Of a stretch of 64,000 bases of DNA, positions 35,342-42,917 are shown piece after piece (position 1 is the stretch's first letter; every line of letters starts with the position of its first letter). The stretch comes from CAYSJU01 sp964431495 (lineage in GTDB: Bacteria; Omnitrophota; Gorgyraeia; Tantalellales; Tantalellaceae), in contig CAYSJU010000009.1 in assembly GCA_964431495.1 (NCBI GenBank), forward strand, positions 9,501 through 73,500. Reading direction: 5' to 3'. The position numbers were made by a program, and so were the translations under genes. The notes beneath the pieces were generated by a model. The model was given only the letters and a program-made list of their open reading frames with translations. It searched no databases and was not told the origin of the DNA.

Positions 35342-36553
35342 ATGGTTATGTCAAAAGACAGAATAATAAACTTTTTCGACTGGGTAATAGAAGTATGTTT
35401 TTACGCACTGGTTGTGGCCGTGACTTTCTCCACGTCGTTAGTGGAGATCTTTTCAAGCATAATGATAGGGGCGTGGCTCATCAAGAAGGCCATTGACAGG
35501 GACTGGAAAGGGCTGAACTCGGCCCCGTTCAAGATCCTGCTGATCTTCTTCTTGTGGACCGTCCTTTCCACCGTTAACAGCGATTATTTCAAGGAAAGTT
35601 TCCGGGGGATCTTCAAGGTGGTGGAATATTCATTGATCTTTGTGGTTGCCGCGACAAGTCTTGGAGAAGAAAAGGTCGCGAGAAGGTTTCTTTACGTCCT
35701 GTCAGCAAGCGCCTTTCTCATCTGTATCAACGGACTTATTCAGTATTATACGGGATTCGATCTCATCAGGCACAGGGGGCTGATAACAAAGGATTCTCTG
35801 CACAGGATATCCGCTTCATTTGTCCATCCGAATGATTTTGGCACGTATCTCTTTGTCGTGGGAACGATATTCATATCGTTTCTTATATCAAGGGGCGCCA
35901 GGTTAAGAGAAAGAGTAATGGTCTTCATACCTCTGGTTCTTTCCATGGTCAGCCTGTTCCTGACCAAGTCGCGCGGGGCATGGATATCTTTCGCGGCCGC
36001 TTTTCTGGTCCTGGGGGCGATAAAGGCGAGAAAGGTGTTAGCCGTGTTCATCGCGGTTTTGCTGGTGCTGTTCCTGGTGCTTCCTTACACGGCGCAGGAA
36101 CGGATCTTTGCTCTGGCGGACTTTAAAAGCGGGACCGCTTGGGAACGGGTTATGCTGTGGAAAGGAACGATAAACATGATAATAGAGCATCCGATCCTCG
36201 GGTTTGGCGTTAACACCTATAGCCGGAACTTCCCCAGGTATAAACCGCCCGAATATCCGGATGTCAGGTATACACATAATTCTTATCTGCACATGGCTTC
36301 GGAAGTAGGTCTCGTAGGCGCGCTGCTATTTTTGATATTTTTGGTAACGGTCTTGATGCATTCATTTAGGAATATTTTAACGATGGATGAAGGCAGGCGC
36401 AGGGGCCTCACCGCGGGCCTGTTCGCGGGCATGGTCGGATTTTCCATGAACTGTATGGTGGATACGCATCTTTATTCGGTCACTCTCGCGGTTTTCTTTC
36501 ATCTTCTGCTTGGTTTCTGTTATGCCCTAAGTTGTCATGCAAGAGAGAGATAA
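35342..36553 (+). CDS. O-antigen ligase / polymerase family membrane protein (WaaL-like)
   Basis: 403 residues with about eleven hydrophobic helices. The large periplasmic loop between the late helices contains RVMLWKGTINMIIEHPILGFGVNTYSR and YTHNSYLHMASEVG, the H-N-S/T-Y-L motif of Wzy_C/O-antigen ligase proteins. It would attach a polymer from undecaprenyl diphosphate to a lipid A-core (or another acceptor), or polymerise it. The ATG at 35348 is an alternative start. The 3' end overlaps the next gene by 17 bp. Confidence 0.88.
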   Translation: MVMSKDRIINFFDWVIEVCFYALVVAVTFSTSLVEIFSSIMIGAWLIKKAIDRDWKGLNSAPFKILLIFFLWTVLSTVNSDYFKESFRGIFKVVEYSLIFVVAATSLGEEKVARRFLYVLSASAFLICINGLIQYYTGFDLIRHRGLITKDSLHRISASFVHPNDFGTYLFVVGTIFISFLISRGARLRERVMVFIPLVLSMVSLFLTKSRGAWISFAAAFLVLGAIKARKVLAVFIAVLLVLFLVLPYTAQERIFALADFKSGTAWERVMLWKGTINMIIEHPILGFGVNTYSRNFPRYKPPEYPDVRYTHNSYLHMASEVGLVGALLFLIFLVTVLMHSFRNILTMDEGRRRGLTAGLFAGMVGFSMNCMVDTHLYSVTLAVFFHLLLGFCYALSCHARER

Positions 36554-37586
36554 GTTTAAGAATTTTGTTATAATGCGGACGGACCGCATCGGAGAAGTCC
36601 TTCTTTCAACGGTAGCCGTCGACAGTATAAGGAAGGCTTACCCCGGGGCCCGCGTTACCTTCGTTACGTCCGAATATTCCAGGGACATTGTAGAAGGAAG
36701 GGAAGACGTGGAAGAGGTCATCACGGTTGATACGGCAAATAAGGACAAGTGGCTGCTGAGATCCGTGCGTCTCTCGGGATTGCTGAGGAAGAAGCGTTTT
36801 GACACCGCGATAATACTGAACCCGCACAAGCTGTTGCATACCGCGTGTTTTCTGGCGGGAATAGCCCGCCGCGTGGGATATGACAGGAAATGGGGTTTTT
36901 TATTGAACAAGAAGGTCTCTGATGAGAGGGCGAGAGGCGAAAAGCACGAGATAGAATATACCATGGACCTGTTGCGGGGGCTGGGAATAGATACCACGGC
37001 GCCGGATCCAAGGATGGTTATCGACGGGGCGGCTGAAAAGTTTATCAAGGACCTTCTGGGTAAGATGAAGATATACCCGGACAGGGCCTTGATAATTATC
37101 CATCCGGGTAGCAGCAACCCTGCCAAGATGTGGCCCGGGAAGCATTACGCGGACTTGATCCGAAGGATCAAGTCGGTATTGGATTGTCATATTGCCATGA
37201 TCGGAGATGAAACAGAAAAAGGCCTTGTCAAAGGGGTTATTAATGAGGCAGGAGTGGATATCCTGGATTTTTCAGGGATGTTTGACATTAAAAAACTGGC
37301 CGCTTTTTTAAAAAAAGCAGGTCTTTTCATAGGAAATGATACCGGACCGATGCATATGGCCGCGGCCATAGGGGTGCCTGTAGTGGCGATCTTCGGGAGG
37401 AATATCCCGGGCGTCAGCCCGGTCCGGTGGCGGCCATGGGGTGAGAAACACGCGGTATTACATGAGAGCCCGGGATGCGATCCATGCCTCGATACCGCCT
37501 GTCCGTACGATTACAAGTGTATGCGTGCGGTAAAAGTTGACGCGGTGCTCGGCGCCGCGATGAGAATTTTGTCAAAAAGACAGTAA
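36537..37586 (+). CDS. Family 9 glycosyltransferase (heptosyltransferase-like)
   Basis: 349 residues. The start region FVIMRTDRIGEVLLSTVAVDSI is the GT9 signature; VGYDRKWGFLLNK follows, and the donor lobe has IIHPGSSNPAKMWPGKHYADL and GNDTGPMHMAAAIGVPVVAIFG, ending in a Cys-rich CDPCLDTACPYDYKCM segment typical of RfaF/RfaQ-like enzymes. ATG 36537 lies inside the ligase gene; a later ATG would remove the signature loop. Confidence 0.92.
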   Translation: MQERDKFKNFVIMRTDRIGEVLLSTVAVDSIRKAYPGARVTFVTSEYSRDIVEGREDVEEVITVDTANKDKWLLRSVRLSGLLRKKRFDTAIILNPHKLLHTACFLAGIARRVGYDRKWGFLLNKKVSDERARGEKHEIEYTMDLLRGLGIDTTAPDPRMVIDGAAEKFIKDLLGKMKIYPDRALIIIHPGSSNPAKMWPGKHYADLIRRIKSVLDCHIAMIGDETEKGLVKGVINEAGVDILDFSGMFDIKKLAAFLKKAGLFIGNDTGPMHMAAAIGVPVVAIFGRNIPGVSPVRWRPWGEKHAVLHESPGCDPCLDTACPYDYKCMRAVKVDAVLGAAMRILSKRQ

Positions 37587-37590
37587 AATT

Positions 37591-38700
37591 ATGAAAAAAA
37601 TCCTGATCGCTAATATATTTGGGGTAGGCGATGTGCTGTTCACTACGCCTCTTATAGCTAATCTGCAAAAGGAAATAAGCGGCGCGTCGATAGATTATCT
37701 GTGTAATGCCAGGACAAGAGCCGTCGCGGAAAGCAATCCGGATATCGACAGGGTGTTCGTGTATGAGAAAGACGACTTTCTGGCGTTGTGGAAAAATTCC
37801 AAACCCGCTTTTTTCTCGGCGTTAGGCAGACTTTTTGGTGAAATACGCCGCGGGAATTATGACGCGGTTTTTGACTTTACATTATCACGCGAGTTCGGTT
37901 TTGCCTTTTTACTGGCCGGCATCAGGGAGCGGATAGGGCTGGATTACAGGAACAGGGGTATTTTTCTGACGCGTAAACGGAAATTCGAAGGGTTCCAGGA
38001 CAAGCATGTCATTGAATATTATCTTGATCTCCTTGGGCTTGTGGGAATGAAGGTGTCCATCCGGGAAATGCGGATCGTCCTTGATGAAGACCTGCGGCAA
38101 TGGGCCGTGGATTATCTGGGAGACAAGAACGCCGGTGAAGGCCGGGTTGTGGCGGTTATCCCCGGAGGCGGTGCCAGCTGGGGGGTGAGCTCTTCCCGCA
38201 AAAGATGGAGCGCGGACGGATTTGCCAGGGCCGCGGACGCGCTTACGACGGAAAATTCCGGAGCGGTAGCGATTCTGGGGGATAGTTCTGAAAAGGGCCT
38301 GTGCGATGAAGTCGCGGGAAAAATGACGGCAAGCCCTTTGTTTGTCGAAACCGGCCTCAGCCTCGAAAAATATATGGCATTGTTAAGCAAGTGTGATCTG
38401 GCGGTATGTAATGACGGAGGGCCTTTACATATAGCCGCGGCGCTCGGGTTGAAGACAGTATCCATATTCGGGCCGGTGGATGAAAAGGTCTATGGACCGT
38501 ATCCTCCTTCAGCGACACATAAAGTTCTGGTCAGCGGGGAAACTGATTGCCGTCCATGTTATCGTCGTTTCAAGCTGCCCGAATGCAAATATGATAATCA
38601 TTGTCTTGCCGGCATTGCGCCTGAAGCCGTTATAGACGAGTGCCTGAAACTTTTGGAGAAAGGGAACAAGACAGTTCGCAGTTCGCAGAAAGAGATATGA
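37591..38700 (+). CDS. Family 9 glycosyltransferase (heptosyltransferase-like)
   Basis: 369 residues. ILIANIFGVGDVLFTTPLIANL replaces the usual RxxxxGD loop with GVGD, as in several GT9 subgroups. AVIPGGGASWG, CNDGGPLHIAAALGLKTVSIFGP and the C-terminal CRPCYRRFKLPECKYDNHCL complete the pattern. The last dozen residues (TVRSSQKEI end) are encoded by a perfect heptad repeat, so the C-terminus may be repeat-derived. The gene follows the previous GT9 gene by 4 bp and without a clear ribosome site, suggesting coupling. Confidence 0.9.
   Translation: MKKILIANIFGVGDVLFTTPLIANLQKEISGASIDYLCNARTRAVAESNPDIDRVFVYEKDDFLALWKNSKPAFFSALGRLFGEIRRGNYDAVFDFTLSREFGFAFLLAGIRERIGLDYRNRGIFLTRKRKFEGFQDKHVIEYYLDLLGLVGMKVSIREMRIVLDEDLRQWAVDYLGDKNAGEGRVVAVIPGGGASWGVSSSRKRWSADGFARAADALTTENSGAVAILGDSSEKGLCDEVAGKMTASPLFVETGLSLEKYMALLSKCDLAVCNDGGPLHIAAALGLKTVSIFGPVDEKVYGPYPPSATHKVLVSGETDCRPCYRRFKLPECKYDNHCLAGIAPEAVIDECLKLLEKGNKTVRSSQKEI
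38672..38692. repeat. Short heptad repeat in the 3' end of a GT9 gene
   Basis: Two identical CAGTTCG units followed by CAGAAAG lie in the last codons of the glycosyltransferase. The 7-bp period matches the larger arrays elsewhere in the window, though here it is wholly coding. Confidence 0.75.
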
Positions 38701-38701
38701 C

Positions 38702-39688
38702 ATGTACATTTCACTTTTAAACGGTATTTTTAAGTCTTTGCAGAAAAGGAATTCAGCAAGGCTTTTTTACGCGCCTTCAAAGATCTCCATAGAGACCGGG
38801 AATGTGTGTAATTTGCGATGCCCTTTGTGCCCTACAAATGATGAAGAGCAGGGCGGGGTTGAGAAGGGGCTGATGTCTTTTGAGGATTTTAAGGTCATTT
38901 TTGACAAGATAGGACCTTTCGTGAAAACGATCGATCTTTTCAGCTGGGGCGAGCCTTTTCTCAACAAGGACATAGGGAAGATGATCAGGTACGCGAGGGA
39001 AAAAAAGCCGGCTCTCAGGATGTTCATAGACAGTAATCTTAATGTTCTTTCCGAAGAGCAGCTGGACGCGGCGGTAAGATATGAACTGGACGTCCTGAAA
39101 GTTTCCTGTGACGGCGCGACCCGGGAGATCTATGAGAAGTACAGGGTGGGGGGAGATCTGGCCCGGGTCATGGAGAACATACAGAGGATCATATCCAGGA
39201 AAAAGGAACTGGCAAGCGGCAAGCCAAGGATCATATGGAAGTATCTTGTATTCAAGCATAACCAGTTTGAGGTCGAGAAGGCGCGTGAGATGTCCGGGAA
39301 AATGGGGATAGAATTCGAAGCAAGCGGCATGCGGACCGATTGCGCAAAGGAAATATTCGAGAAAGTGGAGGATTCCGTAAAACGCGACGGGAGCTGGATA
39401 CCGGACAGGCCCGAATACAATAATTACGGTGACCTCGGAAAAATGAAAAATACGTGTGAAAAGCCGTGGCGGACCTTGACTGTCAACTGGAACGGCGATG
39501 TCGTGCCGTGCGGCGCCATATATGACTGCGCCCGTTACAGTTTCGGCAACCTCTTGAAGCAGGATTTTAAAGAGATCTGGAACGGCGAAATGTTTATCCG
39601 GGCAAGGAAGGCAATATCCGGAAAAAGCGGCGGGAGTCCGGACATAATATGTTCTATATGCAAAGAGAACGGTTATCAGTTTTTTTGA
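38702..39688 (+). CDS. Radical SAM / SPASM protein
   Basis: 328 residues. The cluster motif CNLRCPLC (Cys36, Cys40, Cys43) follows SIETGNV; VSCDGATREIYEKYR is the SAM-binding strand region. The C-terminal Cys set (CEKPWRTLTVNWNGDVVPCGAIYDC, then CSICKENG) forms a SPASM domain for auxiliary Fe-S clusters. It resembles the radical SAM/SPASM proteins seen beside LPS core genes. Substrate unknown; modification of a sugar or of a lipid head group is the best guess from the surrounding glycosyltransferases. Confidence 0.86.
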   Translation: MYISLLNGIFKSLQKRNSARLFYAPSKISIETGNVCNLRCPLCPTNDEEQGGVEKGLMSFEDFKVIFDKIGPFVKTIDLFSWGEPFLNKDIGKMIRYAREKKPALRMFIDSNLNVLSEEQLDAAVRYELDVLKVSCDGATREIYEKYRVGGDLARVMENIQRIISRKKELASGKPRIIWKYLVFKHNQFEVEKAREMSGKMGIEFEASGMRTDCAKEIFEKVEDSVKRDGSWIPDRPEYNNYGDLGKMKNTCEKPWRTLTVNWNGDVVPCGAIYDCARYSFGNLLKQDFKEIWNGEMFIRARKAISGKSGGSPDIICSICKENGYQFF

Positions 39689-39706
39689 ATCGGATAAGGA
39701 GACCGG

Positions 39707-40534
39707 ATGGGTAAAACACCAGTGACTGTAGTAGTGATAACAAAGAATGAAGAAGAAAATATAACGGAATGCCTTGAAAGCGCGGTCTGGGCGGACGAGA
39801 TCATCGTTGTGGATGATGAAAGTACGGACACAACACGGGAGATAGCAGGAAGATACACGGACAAGGTTCTCCTCAGAAGAATGGAAAATGAAGGAAAGCA
39901 CAGGAACTGGGCGTACGCGCAGGCCGCAAACGACTGGGTCCTCAGCCTGGACGCGGATGAAAGGGTGACCGAAGGGCTTTCAGGGGAAATAACCGACCTT
40001 TTAAAAGGGACACCGCAATATAAGGCGTACACCATCCCGAGGAGGAACCATATCGGCGATTACTGGCTGCGTTACGGCGGGGAATATCCCGCTCCCCAGA
40101 CAAGGCTTTTCCTGAAGAAGGAGTTCAAGTACGAAGAGGCTGAGGTCCATCCCCGCGCGTTCATGGAAGGGGATACAGGCCATCTTAAAGGGGACCTCAT
40201 CCATTATTCGCATAAAGATATCACGGATTATTTGAGGAGCCTGAATAGCCACACTACGCTCGAAGCGCGGAAGTGGTATCTGACTGGCCGCAAGATGAGC
40301 ATGGGACACGCAATATGGCGGACACTTGACCGCTGTTTTTACAGGCGACTTCTCAGGAAGAAGGCTTACAAGGACGGCATTTACGGATTAACGGTGGCCT
40401 TTTTCAGCGGAATATATCAGTTCGTAAGTTATCTTAAGTATCGTGAGCTTATGCTGAAAGCAGTGGACGAGGGACAGAAGTCAGAGAACAGAGGTCAGAG
40501 TCAGGAGCTAAGATACAGGAAGTCTGATTCCTGA
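39707..40534 (+). CDS. Family 2 glycosyltransferase, LPS core WaaE/KdtX-like
   Basis: 275 residues. VVITKNEEENITECLESAVWADEIIVVDDESTD and LSLDADERVTEGL are the WaaE-type signature; the rest (YKAYTIPRRNHIGDYWLRYGGEYPAPQTRLF, DLIHYSHKDI) follows the same family. The core enzyme ends near residue 255; the last 20 residues, from about Gln256, are encoded by a 7-bp repeat array and are unlikely to be functional in the family sense. AGGAGA precedes ATG 39707. Confidence 0.92.
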   Translation: MGKTPVTVVVITKNEEENITECLESAVWADEIIVVDDESTDTTREIAGRYTDKVLLRRMENEGKHRNWAYAQAANDWVLSLDADERVTEGLSGEITDLLKGTPQYKAYTIPRRNHIGDYWLRYGGEYPAPQTRLFLKKEFKYEEAEVHPRAFMEGDTGHLKGDLIHYSHKDITDYLRSLNSHTTLEARKWYLTGRKMSMGHAIWRTLDRCFYRRLLRKKAYKDGIYGLTVAFFSGIYQFVSYLKYRELMLKAVDEGQKSENRGQSQELRYRKSDS

Positions 40535-40548
40535 CATCTGCCTTCTGA
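40472..40548. repeat. Heptanucleotide array with internal inversion, spanning a gene end
   Basis: Eleven 7-bp units. The first group fits nnnCAGA (GGACAGA, AGTCAGA, GAACAGA, GGTCAGA), drifts through GTCAGGA, GCTAAGA and TACAGGA, then flips to the complementary nnnCTGA form (AGTCTGA, TTCCTGA, CTTCTGA). The upstream gene's stop codon is in the ninth unit. It is the longest array seen and shares its consensus with the array at 33837-33892. Confidence 0.88.
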
Positions 40549-40563
40549 AAAGAGGGGGGAAGG

Positions 40564-41361
40564 GTGAAGATGTCTACTGGTGTTGAGAATCGTGAAAAGC
40601 TGTCGGTCGTGATAATCGCAAAAAATGAGGAAGACAAGATCAGGAATTGTCTGGAAAGCATCAAATGGGCCGATGAGGTAGTGGTTGTCGACGGATTCAG
40701 TACGGATTCGACGGTGGATATATGCAGGAAATACGGGGCCAGGGTCGTCCAGCACCGGTTTGGAGGGGACTTCGGCGAAGAAAGGAACATAGGGATCGAC
40801 AACTCATCCGGGGACTGGGTGCTGCAGCTTGACGCTGATGAGGTGGTGACCGAGGATTTCAGGAAAAAGGTCATGAAGATACTCCGTGGCGAAGGGAAGT
40901 TCACCGCATATAAGTTTTTGCGCAAAAATTTTTTTCTCGGACGATTCATGAAACACGGCGGGTGGTATCACTATTCGGCGCACTTCTTTAAGAAAGGGTT
41001 CGCCAGGTATGACGGAAGAGTTCACCATAAACTTGTAGCGGACGGCGAGATAGCGCCCCTGGACGCGGAGATCGAACATTATCCTTTTGACAATATAGCC
41101 CAGCTCATCACCAGGCAGAACAGGTATACGACGATCGAAGCAAAAGAGATCTTTGAGCTGAGGGGAGTGATAGACGAGAAAGAGATCCGGTATAACGTAA
41201 AAGTGAAACCGGCTAAACTCTTCTGGAAATTCTACGTCAAGAAAATGGGCTTTAAGGAAGGGATGCACGGGTTTGTTTTTTCTGTCCTTTTCGCGTGGGT
41301 CCATTTCCTGAAATGGGCTAAATACTGGGAGCTGGTCCGGAAAAGTGAAAAAAACAGTTGA
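40564..41361 (+). CDS. Family 2 glycosyltransferase, LPS core WaaE/KdtX-like
   Basis: 265 residues, paralogous in style to the preceding GT2: VVIIAKNEEDKIRNCLESIKWADEVVVVDGFSTDST and LQLDADEVVTEDF. HGGWYHYSAHFFKKG and IEHYPFDNIAQLI follow the family layout. The start is GTG 40564 or ATG 40570; both are close to a purine-rich AGGGGGGAAGG site. It overlaps the next gene by 17 bp. It probably adds a neighbouring hexose of the core or repeat unit. Confidence 0.9.
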   Translation: MKMSTGVENREKLSVVIIAKNEEDKIRNCLESIKWADEVVVVDGFSTDSTVDICRKYGARVVQHRFGGDFGEERNIGIDNSSGDWVLQLDADEVVTEDFRKKVMKILRGEGKFTAYKFLRKNFFLGRFMKHGGWYHYSAHFFKKGFARYDGRVHHKLVADGEIAPLDAEIEHYPFDNIAQLITRQNRYTTIEAKEIFELRGVIDEKEIRYNVKVKPAKLFWKFYVKKMGFKEGMHGFVFSVLFAWVHFLKWAKYWELVRKSEKNS

Positions 41362-42514
41362 TATAGTACTTCTGAGTTACGAGAACCCCGGCCTTTTGAA
41401 GAAATGCGTCGCGAGCGTTCTTGAGAACACGCGGGTAAGCGCTAATCTCATCATAGTGGACAATGGCAGCAAGGATCCTGAAGTGAAGCGTTACCTCGGT
41501 GCTGTGCACGGGAGCGGCACGGTCTATATCGAAAAGGTCTTCTCTGAGGAAAACGCCGGCTTCGCCGGCGGGATGAACAAGGGCATGCGGCTTTCGGACG
41601 CGCCTTTTATTTGTCTCCTGAATAACGACTGCGTGGTGGCGGAGGGGTGGCTCGAGGAGATGATATCCGTTGCGGAACAGAGGGGCGACATAGGGATTGT
41701 TAACCCCCAGAGCAATACATTCGGTTCGTTCCCGGATCAGAGCGTTTCTATCAACGAGCACGCCAGGCTGCTCGATGATAAGAAAGGCAGGTTCGTAGAG
41801 CTCGGACACGCCATAGGTTTTGCCTGTCTGATAAAGCGTGAAGTGATCGAAAAAATAGGTTATCTGGACGAAGCCTATGAAGGAGTGTGTTATGAAGATA
41901 CGGATTTTTCGGTCAGGGCGCAAAAAGCGGGATATATCCCGGCGATGGCCGAGGGATCTTATGTGTTTCACGCGGAGCAGGCCTCACGGAAGGATCTTGA
42001 AGGAAAAGAAGAGATATATTCCAGGAACAGGGCCTTATTCGAGAATAGATGGGGGAAGCTTCTCCGGGTCCTTCACATGGACCACTCCAGTGACTTTCAT
42101 GATGACCGGGAACGGGTTAGAGAGGATTACGAGCTGATGAAAAGCCTGGCGCGCCAGAGAGTGATCGTTGATTTCTGGGTCCGGGACAGAAGGAGCAGCG
42201 CAAAGCCCGGCACGGCGGGAGAAAGCATGAGTTCGATAAGACATGCCGACGTCGGTGTCCGGGTCATACAGCATGGTTTTGTTAACGCGTTGTTATTTTG
42301 GAAAATACTGACGAAAAAGAAAAAATACGACGCCGTCATTCTCAGAAAAGGGGTTATCGCGAGTGTCCTGGGCCTTCTTAGACCAGTGCATGGATCCAGG
42401 CTGTTTTTTCGCGGCCACGGCTCAAAGATCAGTTTTGAGAAAGACAGGACATTCGACCTCAGGGAACCGTCAGAATTCGCAGATTTTCTTAGAGAGAAGA
42501 AGAATGTTAACTAA
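41345..42514 (+). CDS. Family 2 glycosyltransferase with C-terminal extension
   Basis: 389 residues. Residues 1-240 form a WbbL/rhamnosyl-type GT2: VLLSYENPGLLKKC, IIVDNGSKDPEV, ENAGFAGGMNKGM, LLNNDCVVAEGWL and YEDTDFSVRAQKAGY. The last 130-150 residues are not part of the family: a basic helical segment, then VRVIQHGFVNALLFWKILTKKKKYDAVILRKG and LFFRGHGSKISFE, of unknown function. The GTG start lies in the previous gene's 3' end, implying coupling. Confidence 0.85.
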   Translation: MKKTVDIVLLSYENPGLLKKCVASVLENTRVSANLIIVDNGSKDPEVKRYLGAVHGSGTVYIEKVFSEENAGFAGGMNKGMRLSDAPFICLLNNDCVVAEGWLEEMISVAEQRGDIGIVNPQSNTFGSFPDQSVSINEHARLLDDKKGRFVELGHAIGFACLIKREVIEKIGYLDEAYEGVCYEDTDFSVRAQKAGYIPAMAEGSYVFHAEQASRKDLEGKEEIYSRNRALFENRWGKLLRVLHMDHSSDFHDDRERVREDYELMKSLARQRVIVDFWVRDRRSSAKPGTAGESMSSIRHADVGVRVIQHGFVNALLFWKILTKKKKYDAVILRKGVIASVLGLLRPVHGSRLFFRGHGSKISFEKDRTFDLREPSEFADFLREKKNVN

Positions 42515-42917
42515 AAAGAACCTGTTCAGGTCAATTTTTGTAATATGGTGTGTCCTGTGGTTATTTTTTCTGGTAAGGGAGGACAAGGATGGACAGTACC
42601 GCGCGCTGCGTGAACTGTATCGCCTGAAAGGTGAAGCCAGAACCCGCCATGTTATGGGGGGCGACCTTTACGATTTTCTGGCCTTCGCCCGTGAAAAAAT
42701 ACCGGCAGGTTCTACCTGCGAGATCATGGGATTTGAAAAATATTCCATAGACGAGGTAAGAGCCAGGTATTTTCTCTGGCCCTTAAAGGCAGGCAAGGGT
42801 GTCACCGATTTTAAGATAGTTTATGGACAAGGCGTTCGCGTGCCGGCGGGATATGAAGAGTTCGGGCGTTTCGGTAAAAAGGGATATTTATTTATAAATC
42901 AGGGGAAAAGGTCGTGA
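42504..42917 (+). CDS. Small membrane-anchored protein, partner of the following membrane transferase
   Basis: 137 residues from ATG 42504, preceded by GAGAGAAGAAG. One N-terminal helix (about residues 10-24) anchors a soluble domain that contains VRARYFLWPLKAGKG and KIVYGQG. This resembles the small periplasmic domain found at the C-terminus of some GT39-like proteins, here encoded as a separate gene. It overlaps the preceding GT2 gene by 11 bp and the following membrane gene by 4 bp (GTGA). I do not recognise a named family. Confidence 0.65.
   Translation: MLTKKNLFRSIFVIWCVLWLFFLVREDKDGQYRALRELYRLKGEARTRHVMGGDLYDFLAFAREKIPAGSTCEIMGFEKYSIDEVRARYFLWPLKAGKGVTDFKIVYGQGVRVPAGYEEFGRFGKKGYLFINQGKRS

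Noticed and set aside
38777..39901. A 374-residue minus-strand open frame opposite the radical SAM/SPASM gene
   Set aside because: It is antisense to a gene with clear CxxxCxxC and SPASM motifs, shows no family motif, and its length follows from the codon bias of the opposite strand.
40472..40548. CRISPR array
   Set aside because: The units are only 7 bp, degenerate and inverted half way, with no spacers and no cas genes.
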